The notes under the pieces were generated by a model. That model searched no databases. It had not been told where the DNA came from and saw only the letters and a program-made list of their open reading frames with translations. 64,000 nt of DNA from Paracoccus caeni. GTDB taxonomy: Bacteria; Pseudomonadota; Alphaproteobacteria; Rhodobacterales; Rhodobacteraceae. The stretch spans positions 372,001 to 436,000 of the forward strand of contig NZ_JAEPRQ010000002.1 of assembly GCF_016629665.1 (NCBI RefSeq), read 5' to 3'. The first letter of the stretch is position 1. The number at the start of each line of letters is the position of its first letter. Positions 9,543 through 19,368 of the stretch are shown here, piece after piece. The translations under genes and the position numbers were made by a program.

Positions 9543-10108
9543 CCCCGACCCCGCCCGCCCCCCGCGAGATCTGGCAGGAATTTCACTGGGCCTTCTTCCT
9601 TTACACCCAGGGTTTGATCCTCTGCCTGAAGCGTTTCGCCTTCCTCTTGGACGCGAACCGCATTGACGCAGCGCGTGGCGAGCTTGAGACGGCGGCGGAA
9701 CTCATGCGCGCCTCGGCCACGGCGATGCAACTGGCGGGCAGCTTCACGCGCGAGGAATACGAAACCGATGTCCGCGTCTCGATGACGCCGCCGAATGTCC
9801 GCTCGGACGGGTTCAGCGGGCTGATGTCATGGGAACACGGGGTGCTGGTGAACGTCTGGCGCAACCTGCGCCCGCGTTTCGCTGATCTGCCCGAGGCTCT
9901 GGCCGAGGCGCATGAGGGCTTCGCCCGCGCCTATCGCGACATGGCCGAGGGGCATGTCCATGTCTGCTCGCGCTTCGTCGGCGATGGCGCGCCAAGCCTG
10001 CGTTATGACAACCGCGAGGCGCTGATCTCGCTGCGCCGCTTTGGCGAAAACCGGCTGGCGACCATCGACCCGAACGGCGTGGTCCCGAAACTGGGCGAGC
10101 CGACATGA
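9539..10108 (+). CDS. Unrecognised 189-residue cluster protein
   Basis: I do not recognise this protein. It begins with a hydrophobic aromatic stretch (EFHWAFFLYTQGLILCLKRF, residues 13-32) that could be one amphipathic or membrane-contacting helix, followed by an Ala/Glu-rich helix. His and Glu residues are scattered (SWEHGVL, EAHEGF, EGHVHVCSR), so a metal site is conceivable but not shown. ATGA overlaps tie it to the preceding unknown gene and to the following C-T protein. The two unknown genes sit as a pair between MbtH and the didomain, suggesting they act together. The frame is open upstream to 9221, but only ATG 9539 makes sense beside the neighbour. Confidence 0.75.
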   Translation: MTPTPPAPREIWQEFHWAFFLYTQGLILCLKRFAFLLDANRIDAARGELETAAELMRASATAMQLAGSFTREEYETDVRVSMTPPNVRSDGFSGLMSWEHGVLVNVWRNLRPRFADLPEALAEAHEGFARAYRDMAEGHVHVCSRFVGDGAPSLRYDNREALISLRRFGENRLATIDPNGVVPKLGEPT

Positions 10109-11778
10109 ACGCGCGGATACAGGACATCTATCCGCTGGCCCCCGGTCAGGGCGGGCTATTGTTTCACGCGCTTGGCGGCGGCAGGCCCGGCGATGACGTG
10201 ATCCAGATCCGCATCGACCTGACCGGCCAGTTGGACGAGACGCAGGAGCAATCGGTCTGGCAGGCTCTGGTCGCACGCCATGACGCGCTGCGGACGGCCT
10301 TTGTCTGGAAAGGGCAAAAACAACCGCTGCAGGTGGTCGGCCATAAGGCAGCGCTTGCCGTCACGCTCACCGATCTTTCGGAGCTGCCGCCCGAAGCGCA
10401 GCAGGAGCACCTGACCGGCTGGCTTGCCAAGGACCGTGCCGCAGGTTTCGACCTTTCCCGCGCCCCCCTGTTGCGGGTGAACCGCTTCCGGCTGGGCAAT
10501 TTGCGGCACCATCTGGTCATCACCTTCCACCATATCGCGCTGGATGGCTGGTCGATCCCGGTGCTGTTGCGTGAATGGGTCGCGCTTCTGGCAGGTCAGA
10601 CGCTGCCCGCAGCGGCCCCCTTCCGCGACCTGATCGCATGGGTCGGCGCACAGGACCGCGACGCGGCCCGGACTTTCTGGCGCGATGAACTGGCCGGACT
10701 TCCCGCGCCGCGCGATCTGGCCTTGCCAGCGCCGACCGCTGCGCCGACGACCCGTCGTAGCGACCTGTCGCGCACCCTGCCGGAAGCCGAAACGCGCGCC
10801 CTGACCGAGACCGCGCGCCAGAACCGCGTCACCTTGGCGACCGTCGTCCAAGGCGCATGGGCCGCCCTTCTGTCCCGCAGTATGGGCACCGACGATGTGG
10901 TCTTCGGCCTCGCCCGCGCCGGTCGCCCCGCCTCGCTTCCGGGGTCAGAGACGCGGGTGGGCATGTTCCTCACCACGCTCCCCGTCCGCGCGCGGATGGA
11001 AAGCCAGCGTCCACTCGCTGACTGGCTGCGCGATATGCAGGACCGCCAGACCGCACAGGCCGCGAATGAACATCTGCCGCTGGCCGAGGTTCTTGCCGCA
11101 TCCGGCCAGCGCGGCGCGGCCCTGATGCAAAGCGCCGTGGTGTTCGAGAACTACCCGACCGAACCCGCCCTTCTGGGCCAGTTACCGGGCCTGACCATCG
11201 AAGCGATCGAGGTGCTGGAACAGACCGGCCTGCCGCTGACACTTTACGCGATGCAGCGGAACGGGCTGGACCTGCGCCTTCTTTATGATGCGGCGACGGT
11301 AACCGAGGATGCGGCCCGTCTGGTGCTGCAAGACGTGGCAGGCGTGCTGACCACCTTTGCCACCAATCCCGAAACGCGGCTTGCGGACCTGACCATCCAT
11401 TCGCGCGCCATCGCAACCACCGCCCCGACGGCGATCCCTGTTACGGGCGAAGCGCTGCCGGCGCTGGCCCGGATTTGGCAGGAATTGCTGGAAAGCCATC
11501 CACCGACGGCAAACGACAACTTCTTCGATCTTGGCGGTCATTCGCTGCTGGTCATCCAGCTACAGGACCGCATTCGCCGCGATCTGGCCCTGAATGTCGA
11601 GATCGCTGACCTTTTCCGCCACGCCACGCTGGGCGCGCAAAGCGCCCATCTGGTGCGGCTGACCACCGGCCATGTGCCAGAGACCGAAACTCGCAGCGAT
11701 GCCCGCCAGACCGGCGCGGCCCGCCTGCGTCAGCGCCGTGCGCTGACCCATATGACCGGACCCAAAGAACATGCCTGA
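10105..11778 (+). CDS. NRPS condensation-thiolation didomain protein (C-T), no A domain
   Basis: 557 residues. The C domain opens with IYPLAPGQGGLLFHAL, the form usual for DCL/dual or starter-type C domains, and has an intact HHIALDG (His142-His143). The carrier domain has GGHSL with the phosphopantetheine Ser at 480. No adenylation domain is present, so the carrier must be loaded in trans or receive an acyl chain. It precedes the PKS gene and follows the two unknown genes, with ATGA coupling at its start and a short overlap or near-contact at its end. In iturin-type synthetases a C-T pair follows the beta-amino acyl starter, which would fit, but its partner A domain is unknown. Confidence 0.9.
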   Translation: MNARIQDIYPLAPGQGGLLFHALGGGRPGDDVIQIRIDLTGQLDETQEQSVWQALVARHDALRTAFVWKGQKQPLQVVGHKAALAVTLTDLSELPPEAQQEHLTGWLAKDRAAGFDLSRAPLLRVNRFRLGNLRHHLVITFHHIALDGWSIPVLLREWVALLAGQTLPAAAPFRDLIAWVGAQDRDAARTFWRDELAGLPAPRDLALPAPTAAPTTRRSDLSRTLPEAETRALTETARQNRVTLATVVQGAWAALLSRSMGTDDVVFGLARAGRPASLPGSETRVGMFLTTLPVRARMESQRPLADWLRDMQDRQTAQAANEHLPLAEVLAASGQRGAALMQSAVVFENYPTEPALLGQLPGLTIEAIEVLEQTGLPLTLYAMQRNGLDLRLLYDAATVTEDAARLVLQDVAGVLTTFATNPETRLADLTIHSRAIATTAPTAIPVTGEALPALARIWQELLESHPPTANDNFFDLGGHSLLVIQLQDRIRRDLALNVEIADLFRHATLGAQSAHLVRLTTGHVPETETRSDARQTGAARLRQRRALTHMTGPKEHA

Positions 11779-11785
11779 GGACAGA

Positions 11786-14700
11786 ATGGCAGAAACATCC
11801 GTTTCCACCGGCGCCGAAACCACCGGCCTCGAAATCGCCATCATCGGCATGGCGGGCCGCTTTCCCGGCGCGCCGGATATTGCGCATTTCTGGCAGAACA
11901 TCAGCGGCGGCGTCGAAAGCATCACGCCGCTTGACCGCGACGCCCTGCACGCCAAGGGCGTGCCCGACGCGCTGCTGGATGCGCCCGATTTTGTGGCGGT
12001 CGGTGCGCCGCTGGACGGCTCTGACACATTCGATGCAGGCTTCTTCGGCTATTCTCCGGGCGAGGCCGAACTGCTTGACCCGCAACAGCGGATCTTCCTT
12101 GAATGTGCGTGGCACGCGTTGGAAGATGCGGGCCATGCGCGGTCAGGCGGCAAGGCCGCGATCGGGGTCTATGCCTCGGCGGGGATGAACGGCTATCTGC
12201 TGAACCTCTACGCCAATCAGCGGCTTCGGGGCAGCGTTACACCCTATGAAATCTTCACCGCCAACGACAAGGATTTCCTTGCCACAAGAACAGCTTACAA
12301 GCTGAACCTTCATGGCCCGGCAGTGACCGTGCAGACCGCCTGCTCATCCTCGCTGGTCGCGGTCCATATGGCGGCGCAGGCGCTGATCGCCGGGGAATGC
12401 GATATGGCGCTGGCCGGGGGCGTGGCGCTGTCGCGGCAGGACGGATACCGCGCGATGGCGGGCAGCATCCTGTCGCCGACCGGCCATTGCCGGGCCTTCG
12501 ACGCGCAGGCGGACGGAACCATTGCCGCCAATGGCGTCGGCATCGTGGTGCTGAAACGGCTGGAGGATGCTCTGGCCGATGGCGACCGCATCGACGCGGT
12601 GATCCGGGGCAGCGCGATCAATAATGACGGCGGCGGCAAGGCCAGCTTCACCGCGCCCGATGTGGACGCACAGGCGCAGGTGATCGCGGCGGCGCAGGCT
12701 GCGGCGCAGGTCGGACCGGACCAGATCAGCTATATCGAGGCGCACGGCACCGGCACCCATCTTGGCGACCCGGTCGAACTGACCGCGCTGACCCGCGCCT
12801 TCCGGCAGGGAACCGACCGGGTGGGCTATTGCGCCATCGGCTCGGTCAAGACCAATATCGGCCATCTCGATACGGCGGCGGGCGTGGCGGGCCTGATCAA
12901 GGCCACGCTGATGCTGCGCCATCGGAAACTTGCGCCCAGCCTGCATTTCACCGCCCCGAACCCCCGGATCGATTTCGCGTCCAGCCCCTTCGCGGTCAAC
13001 ACCACCCTTCGCGACTGGCCCGGTGACGGTCCACGCCGGGCTGGCGTGTCCTCGTTCGGGATCGGCGGCACCAATGCCCATGTCGTGCTGGAAGAGGCCC
13101 CTATTGCGCCCGTCACCCGCAACGATGCCCCGCAACTGCTGACCCTCTCGGCCAAGACGCCCGAGGCGTTGGCTCAGGCCGCCGCTGCCTTGGCCGAGCG
13201 TCTCGACAGCGGTCAGGTGACGCTTGCCGATACCGCCTTTACCCTTGCGAATGGCCGTGAGCCGTTCCGTTTTCGCCACGCCATCGCCGCCGCTTCGTTG
13301 GCCGAGGCCGGCGCACATCTTCGCGCCCTGCCCGAACCCGTCGAGGCAAACGGCGCGCAGCCGGTTTTCCTGTTCCCCGGTCAGGGCAGCCAATATCCCG
13401 GCATGGCCCGCGCGCTTTACGACACGGTTCCCGCCTTCGCCGCGATCCTGAATAATGCGGGCCCCGAGGCGCTGCGCGTCCTCGAAGCGGGCGACGACAT
13501 TCACCAGACGCAGAATGCGCAACCGGCGCTGTTCGTCATGGAATACGCGCTGGCGCAGCTTTGGCAGCAGATGGGCATCACCCCTCGGGCCATGCTGGGG
13601 CATTCGCTGGGCGAACTGACCGCCGCCTGCATTTCGGGCGTTTTCAACTTCGCGGACGGGTTGGCGCTGGTCACGGCGCGCGGGCGGCTGATGCAGCAGG
13701 CACGTCCCGGCGCGATGCTGTCGGTGATCCATCCGGGGCAAGACCTCGCCCCCCTTCTGCCCGAGGGGGCGGAAATCGCCGCCCTGAACGGGCCGGGCCT
13801 CAGCGCCGTCTCGTGCGATTTCGCCAACATCGAGGCACTGGAGGCGCGGCTGTCGCAGGAAGGCATCGCCCATCGTCGGCTGAAAACCTCGCACGCCTTC
13901 CATTCCGCGTCGATGGATGACGCCGCCGCTGAATTTGCGAAAGCCGTCGCGGCCATCCGCCTGAACCCGCCGCAAATTCCGCTGCTGTCGAACCTCACCG
14001 GCACATGGCTGACCGATGCCGAGGCGACCGACCCCGCCTATTGGGCCGATCACCTTCGCCGCAGCGTCCGCTTTGCCGAGAATGCCGCCGAGGCGCTGAA
14101 ACTTGATGCGCCGGTGTTTCTGGAACTTGGACCGGGCGCGGCGCTGACCCGGCTGGTCATGGAACAGGGCGCAACCCATGCCGTGCCGGGGGTCGAGGCG
14201 GGCGCGGACGGGATGCAGGCGCTGCTTGCGGCGACCGGCGCTGCATGGTCGGCGGGGCTTTCGCCCGACTGGCAAAAGCTGCTGCCATCGGGCGGTCGGA
14301 CCGTCTCGCTGCCGGGCTATGCCTTCCAGCGACAGCGCTACTGGATCGAGCCGGACGCAGTCCCGCAACAGTCGGCGCGCGCCGGTGACGCCCGCGTCTG
14401 GCTGCGGACATGGAAGCGCGCCGCCCTGCCCGTCCCGACAGCGAAGTCGCGTCGGAACTGGCTGATCTTCGACGATGGCAAGGCCGGGCGCGGCTTGGCG
14501 CAGGCGCTGGAGCGTGGTGGCGATGATGTCTGGCGGATCGAGCGCGGCACGGATTTCGCCGAACCGGGCTATCGCAGCTTCTCGCTGCCGGATGACGGTG
14601 CGGGCGTGGCCGATCTGATCGCCACGCTGACCGGACGCGGGATGATGCCCACTGACATCGCCTTCCTCTGGCCGTCGCGGGCGGCGCTGAAGGCGCTGAT

Positions 14701-16102
14701 CGCGGCGCTGGCGCAGGCACCTCGTCCCTTGCGGCTGACGCTGATCACGCGCGGGGCGGCGGATGTCACCGGCGCGGAAACACTGACTCCGGACAGCGGT
14801 GATCTGATGGGGCTGATCGAGGTCGCGGGGCAGGAATATCCGTGGCTTGGCTGCCGTATCCTCGACGCCGACCCCGCTGGCACGGCGGATGAGGCGGCAT
14901 GGCTGCGGCAGGCATTGCTGGCCGAAAACGCGCCCTTTGCCGCCAATCGCAGCGGCCGTCACTGGCGGCTGTCGCATGAGGCGCAAGAGGTGCCCGCAGG
15001 CGACACCGCCCTGCGCCGCAATGGCGTCTATGTGGTCGCGGGCCATGTCGCGCGCGGGATCGGGCAGGTCTGGGCGGAACGCCTTGGCGGGGCGGACGCG
15101 GTGCGGCTGGCGCTGATCGAGGACCGGCAGGCCGAGCCGGTTCATCTGGCTGGCGACAACGCGCTGCGGCTGACCGCCGATTGCACCGATCCTGCCGAGC
15201 TCGGTCGCGCTCTGGATCAGGTCGCGGCGAAATGGGGCCGGATCGACGGGATTTTCCTCTCGACCCCGTTCAGCGATGCCGAGATGACCGCTCCGCTGGC
15301 CCTTTTGGGTGAAGCGCAGGAAACGGCAGTCGATCGCACCTGCATCCAGCCGCTGAAGGCGCTGGCTGCGGCTGTCGCCACGCGCAAAACCGGCTTTGTC
15401 ATGGTGCAGTCGTCGCTGTCATCGGTCATCGGCGGGCTTGGCCTTGCGGCCTATGCGGGCGCGCATCACCATGCCGATCTGATGGCAGTGGCGCAGGATC
15501 GCGGCACACAGCCCGACTGGTATGCGGTCGGCTGGGACGCGCTGACCAGCGGCCCGACGCAGCGCGGCAACAGCGTTTTGGAAGCCTTCGCGCTGACCCC
15601 CGATCAGGTCTGGGACGCCACCCGCCGCATCCTTGCCGCCAAGGCAACCGGCCACAGCATCGTCAGCCGCGGCGATCTGGATCAGCGCCGCGCCGAATGG
15701 CTGAACCCCACGCCGAAAGAGCAGGAAGAAGCGGCAACGGGCCGCAAACGTCCGGCGCTCGACACCCCCTTCGTGACCCCCGATGGCCCGATCCAGACCG
15801 AGGTGGCGCGGATATTGCAGGATCTTCTGGGCCTCGACCGGATCGGCGCGAATGATGGCTTCTTCGAGCTTGGCGGCCATTCGCTGCTGGCGATCCGCGC
15901 CATTGCCCGGCTGCGCGAAGCGTTCCCGGTGCAGATCGAGATGCGGGAATTGCTGCTCGACAATCCCTCGACCGCCAGCATCACCCGGCTGATCGAGACG
16001 AAGCTGGCAGGCGACGGCGATCTTGCCGCCCTGATGGCCGAGGTCGAGGGGCTGAGCGAGGACGAACTGCGCGCCGCATTGGCCGAGGAGGTATCGCCAT
16101 GA
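11786..16102 (+). CDS. Type I polyketide synthase, KS-AT-KR(degenerate)-ACP
   Basis: About 1438 residues. KS: active Cys186 in TACSSS, EAHGTGT and NIGHLDTAAG. AT: GHSLGE with Ser607 and HAFH at 703-706, the malonyl-CoA signature. KR region: the cofactor loop reads AGHVARGIG instead of TGGxGGIG (about 1086), the catalytic Lys region is not conserved, and Tyr1223 is present but its partner Asn is His (YAGAH), so reduction is doubtful. ACP: GGHSL, Ser1366. It adds one malonyl-derived C2 unit and probably leaves a beta-ketone. ATG 11786 has GAGG 5 nt upstream and is preferred over ATG 11771, which overlaps the preceding gene. The C-terminus LSEDELRAALAEE resembles a short docking motif. Confidence 0.92.
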   Translation: MAETSVSTGAETTGLEIAIIGMAGRFPGAPDIAHFWQNISGGVESITPLDRDALHAKGVPDALLDAPDFVAVGAPLDGSDTFDAGFFGYSPGEAELLDPQQRIFLECAWHALEDAGHARSGGKAAIGVYASAGMNGYLLNLYANQRLRGSVTPYEIFTANDKDFLATRTAYKLNLHGPAVTVQTACSSSLVAVHMAAQALIAGECDMALAGGVALSRQDGYRAMAGSILSPTGHCRAFDAQADGTIAANGVGIVVLKRLEDALADGDRIDAVIRGSAINNDGGGKASFTAPDVDAQAQVIAAAQAAAQVGPDQISYIEAHGTGTHLGDPVELTALTRAFRQGTDRVGYCAIGSVKTNIGHLDTAAGVAGLIKATLMLRHRKLAPSLHFTAPNPRIDFASSPFAVNTTLRDWPGDGPRRAGVSSFGIGGTNAHVVLEEAPIAPVTRNDAPQLLTLSAKTPEALAQAAAALAERLDSGQVTLADTAFTLANGREPFRFRHAIAAASLAEAGAHLRALPEPVEANGAQPVFLFPGQGSQYPGMARALYDTVPAFAAILNNAGPEALRVLEAGDDIHQTQNAQPALFVMEYALAQLWQQMGITPRAMLGHSLGELTAACISGVFNFADGLALVTARGRLMQQARPGAMLSVIHPGQDLAPLLPEGAEIAALNGPGLSAVSCDFANIEALEARLSQEGIAHRRLKTSHAFHSASMDDAAAEFAKAVAAIRLNPPQIPLLSNLTGTWLTDAEATDPAYWADHLRRSVRFAENAAEALKLDAPVFLELGPGAALTRLVMEQGATHAVPGVEAGADGMQALLAATGAAWSAGLSPDWQKLLPSGGRTVSLPGYAFQRQRYWIEPDAVPQQSARAGDARVWLRTWKRAALPVPTAKSRRNWLIFDDGKAGRGLAQALERGGDDVWRIERGTDFAEPGYRSFSLPDDGAGVADLIATLTGRGMMPTDIAFLWPSRAALKALIAALAQAPRPLRLTLITRGAADVTGAETLTPDSGDLMGLIEVAGQEYPWLGCRILDADPAGTADEAAWLRQALLAENAPFAANRSGRHWRLSHEAQEVPAGDTALRRNGVYVVAGHVARGIGQVWAERLGGADAVRLALIEDRQAEPVHLAGDNALRLTADCTDPAELGRALDQVAAKWGRIDGIFLSTPFSDAEMTAPLALLGEAQETAVDRTCIQPLKALAAAVATRKTGFVMVQSSLSSVIGGLGLAAYAGAHHHADLMAVAQDRGTQPDWYAVGWDALTSGPTQRGNSVLEAFALTPDQVWDATRRILAAKATGHSIVSRGDLDQRRAEWLNPTPKEQEEAATGRKRPALDTPFVTPDGPIQTEVARILQDLLGLDRIGANDGFFELGGHSLLAIRAIARLREAFPVQIEMRELLLDNPSTASITRLIETKLAGDGDLAALMAEVEGLSEDELRAALAEEVSP

Positions 16103-19100
16103 CCGCCGTCACCGATCAGCTTGCCCGCCTGTCGCCGGAACAGCGCGCCCTGTTGCTGCGGCGGATGGCCTCTCGCAAGGCCGAAACCGGGATTCCGCGT
16201 CGCCCGGATGACGGCCCCGCGCCGCTGTCCTTTGCGCAACGGCGGCTGTGGTTCGTCCAGCAACTGAACCCCGACAGCGCCGCCTATAACATGATGAACG
16301 TGCTGCGCCTGCGCGGTCCGCTGAACGTTACCGCCATGCAGCGGGCGTTCGAGACGCTGACCGACCGTCATCACGCCCTGCGCAGCCGCTACCGGATCGG
16401 CACGGACGGTGCGCCGCTGCAGGAACTGGCCAAGGCCCCGTCCCTGCCGCTGATCGACCTGACCACGGAAACCGATCCCGAAACCGCAGCCTATGCCCGC
16501 ATCGCCGACATCACCGCCCGCCCCCATGATCTGAGCGGCGTTCCGGTTCGCGCGGGCCTCATCCGCCTTGCCGCCGAGGATCACGTCCTTGCCATCGGCC
16601 TGCACCATATCGCCGCCGACCGCTGGGCATTGCAGATCATGGTTCGCGAATTGGCGATCCTTTACGATGCCTGCAGCCGGGGTCAGTCGGACCCACTGCC
16701 CCCGGTCCCGCTGCAAATGGCCGATTTCGCCCTCTGGCAGCAGGGTCAGTCCGATGAGATGCAGCGGCAACTGGACTACTGGCGCGAGCGGCTTTGCGAT
16801 GCCCCCGCGCTGGATTTGCCCCGCGATCACCGCCCACAGCCGGGCAAGGTCGCGCCGGGTGGCTTTTTGCCCTTCGCGCTGGACGCCCAACTGACCGCAA
16901 AGGCGCGCGCGATGGCAAGCCGGCGCGGCGTCAGCCTTTACACGCTGATGCTGGCCGCCTTTGCGGCGCTGATGTCGCGCTATGGCGATACGGATGATGT
17001 GGTGCTGGGCAGCGATGTCTCGAACCGGGCGCGGCCCGAGACGCAGGGGATGATCGGCCCGCTGGTCAACACGCTGGTGCTGCGCACCGATCTGTCCGGC
17101 AATCCCTCTTTCGCCGAAGCGCTGGCCCGGACCGAAACGGTCCTGCGCGATGCCTTTGCCCATCAGGATGTGCCACTGGATCAGGTGGTCGAGGCGCTGA
17201 ACCCGGAACGGCGCGCGGATGAAATGGTGCCGCTGTTTCGCGCCAAGCTGGATTTGCAACAGGCCGAAACCCTGCCGGACGCCATCCATGGCCTGCGGAT
17301 CGAGCGTTTCCCATATGAGGAACGCGCCGCGAAATACGAACTTCGGTTCAATCTGGAAGATTTCGCTGACCGGCTGGCGGGGCGCGTCGAATACCGCGCC
17401 GATCTTTACGAGCCCGACACCATCGCCCGCATGGCCGCGCATTTTCAGCGCCTGCTTGCCGCGATGCTGGACGCGCCCGAGACGCCCTTCGCCGATCTGC
17501 CGATGCTGACCGAGGCCGAGACGCGCGATTTGCTGGCGCTGGCCCAAGGCCCTGACCTGCCATCCCACGCGCCGACGCTGCACGCGGCATTCGAGGCGCA
17601 GGTGGACCTGACCCCGCACGCCCCGGCGCTGTGGCAAAACCAGCAGACGCTCAGCTATGCCGAACTGGACGCGGCCGCCAATGCGGTCGCGGCGGCGCTG
17701 ATCGCCCGCGAATTGCCGCCCGAGACGCGGGTTGGAATCTCTATGGGCCGCTCACCCGCGTTGGTCGCGGCAGTGCTGGGCGTGCTGAAGGCCGGTTGCG
17801 CCTATGTGCCGCTGGACCCGGCCTATCCCCAGGCACGGCTGGCCTTTGTTGCCGAGGATGCAGGTGCCGGTCTGGTGCTGACCGATGGCCGGATGCCGCC
17901 CTTCGCCGCCGCCGAACTGATCGACGTGACCGCCCTGCCCCCGGCTCCACGTCCGGAACCGCGTGGACGGGCCGAGGGGCTTGCGGTGATCATCTACACC
18001 TCCGGCTCGACCGGCCAGCCAAAGGGCGTGGTGCTGGAGCATCGCAATATCCTGTCGCGTGTCGCCTGGGCGCGGGACGCCTTCAGCGCCGAGGAACTGG
18101 CCGGGGTGATGTTCGCCACCTCTGTCTCCTTCGATCTGTCGCTGTTCGAGATTTTCGCCACGCTGGCCAATGGCGGGCGCATCGTGCTGACGCAAACTCT
18201 GCTGGACCTGCCCGACCTGCCACCCGAGGCGGGCGTGACCATGCTGAACACCGTCCCCAGCCTGCTGCGCGAACTGGTCAAGCATCACGACTTGCCTGCC
18301 AGCATCCGCGCGGTGAACCTTGCGGGCGAATTCTTCCCGCCCGCGCTGCTGGACCGGCTGCTGGAATTTCCGCTGCTGGGCAAGATCAACAACCTCTACG
18401 GTCCGACCGAGGATTCGATCTACGACGCCGGCAATCCGGTGCAGGACGAGCCTGAACGCCCGATGCCCATCGGTCGCCCCTTCCCCGGCACCCGGCTGCA
18501 TATCCTCGACCGTCACGGCAATCTGTTGCCGCGCGGCGCGGCGGGTGAAATCTGCCTTGGCGGGGCCGGGCTTGCGCGCGGCTATCTGAACCGCCCGGAA
18601 CTGACGGCGCAGAAATTCATCGCCGATCCGTTCGGGCCGGGCCGTCTCTATCGCAGCGGCGACCGGGCGCGGTGGCGGGCCGATGGCCGCATCGACATCC
18701 TTGGCCGCATCGACGGACAGGTGAAACTGCGCGGCCAGCGGATCGAGATCGGCGAGATCGAGGCGGTTCTGGAAGCCCATCCAGACGTGGCCGAGGCTGT
18801 GGTGATGGCAACCGGCGAGCCGGGCCAGACCGACCGCCAGCTTGTCGCCCATCTGGCACCGCCTCCGGGTCGCCATGTCACTGCACCGGCCTTGCGCACG
18901 CATCTGGCGGCGCTTCTGCCCGCGCATATGGTGCCGCAGCTTTGGAACATCACCGATGTGCTGCCGCGGATGCCCAACGGCAAGATCGACCGTCGCGCGC
19001 TGTCGGCCATGGACGTGACCGGCAGCACCACCGGACCGGTCCCCCCCGCTAACGAGACCGAGGCCCGGATCATCGCGCTGTGGCAGGATCTGCTGGGGCA

Positions 19101-19368
19101 AGATGGCATCGGGGCCGAGGATGATTTCTTCGCCCGTGGCGGTCATTCGCTGCTGGCGATGAAGCTGGTGATCCGGCTGAAGGACGCGTTCGGCGTCGAT
19201 CTGCCGCTTGGCGCGCTGTTCAACGCGCTGACCCCGCGACTGCAGGCGGAACTGGTGGCGGGCGCCGCGCCCGCGCCCGATGACTCCGACGACCTGACCG
19301 CAGGACTGTCGGATGAGGAAGTCGAGGCCCTGCTGGCCCAGATGAGCAATGAGGAACCCGTCCGGTGA
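16099..19368 (+). CDS. NRPS module C-A-T, alanine-like code
   Basis: 1089 residues. N-terminal helix LSPEQRALLLRRM is probably a docking element. C domain (LCL-like) has HHIAADR at 169-175: the usual Gly after Asp is Arg. A domain: YTSGSTGQPKG near 633, LYGPTED, YRSGD, PNGKIDR. The hand-read specificity residues are DLFNNALIYK, one change from a code known for Ala (DLFNNALTYK). Carrier: GGHSL, Ser1017. The C-terminal LSDEEVEALLAQM resembles an inter-protein docking tail, matching the next protein's start. ATGA overlaps at both ends. Expected to attach Ala to the acyl or polyketide chain; substrate call is by code only. Confidence 0.93.
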   Translation: MTAVTDQLARLSPEQRALLLRRMASRKAETGIPRRPDDGPAPLSFAQRRLWFVQQLNPDSAAYNMMNVLRLRGPLNVTAMQRAFETLTDRHHALRSRYRIGTDGAPLQELAKAPSLPLIDLTTETDPETAAYARIADITARPHDLSGVPVRAGLIRLAAEDHVLAIGLHHIAADRWALQIMVRELAILYDACSRGQSDPLPPVPLQMADFALWQQGQSDEMQRQLDYWRERLCDAPALDLPRDHRPQPGKVAPGGFLPFALDAQLTAKARAMASRRGVSLYTLMLAAFAALMSRYGDTDDVVLGSDVSNRARPETQGMIGPLVNTLVLRTDLSGNPSFAEALARTETVLRDAFAHQDVPLDQVVEALNPERRADEMVPLFRAKLDLQQAETLPDAIHGLRIERFPYEERAAKYELRFNLEDFADRLAGRVEYRADLYEPDTIARMAAHFQRLLAAMLDAPETPFADLPMLTEAETRDLLALAQGPDLPSHAPTLHAAFEAQVDLTPHAPALWQNQQTLSYAELDAAANAVAAALIARELPPETRVGISMGRSPALVAAVLGVLKAGCAYVPLDPAYPQARLAFVAEDAGAGLVLTDGRMPPFAAAELIDVTALPPAPRPEPRGRAEGLAVIIYTSGSTGQPKGVVLEHRNILSRVAWARDAFSAEELAGVMFATSVSFDLSLFEIFATLANGGRIVLTQTLLDLPDLPPEAGVTMLNTVPSLLRELVKHHDLPASIRAVNLAGEFFPPALLDRLLEFPLLGKINNLYGPTEDSIYDAGNPVQDEPERPMPIGRPFPGTRLHILDRHGNLLPRGAAGEICLGGAGLARGYLNRPELTAQKFIADPFGPGRLYRSGDRARWRADGRIDILGRIDGQVKLRGQRIEIGEIEAVLEAHPDVAEAVVMATGEPGQTDRQLVAHLAPPPGRHVTAPALRTHLAALLPAHMVPQLWNITDVLPRMPNGKIDRRALSAMDVTGSTTGPVPPANETEARIIALWQDLLGQDGIGAEDDFFARGGHSLLAMKLVIRLKDAFGVDLPLGALFNALTPRLQAELVAGAAPAPDDSDDLTAGLSDEEVEALLAQMSNEEPVR

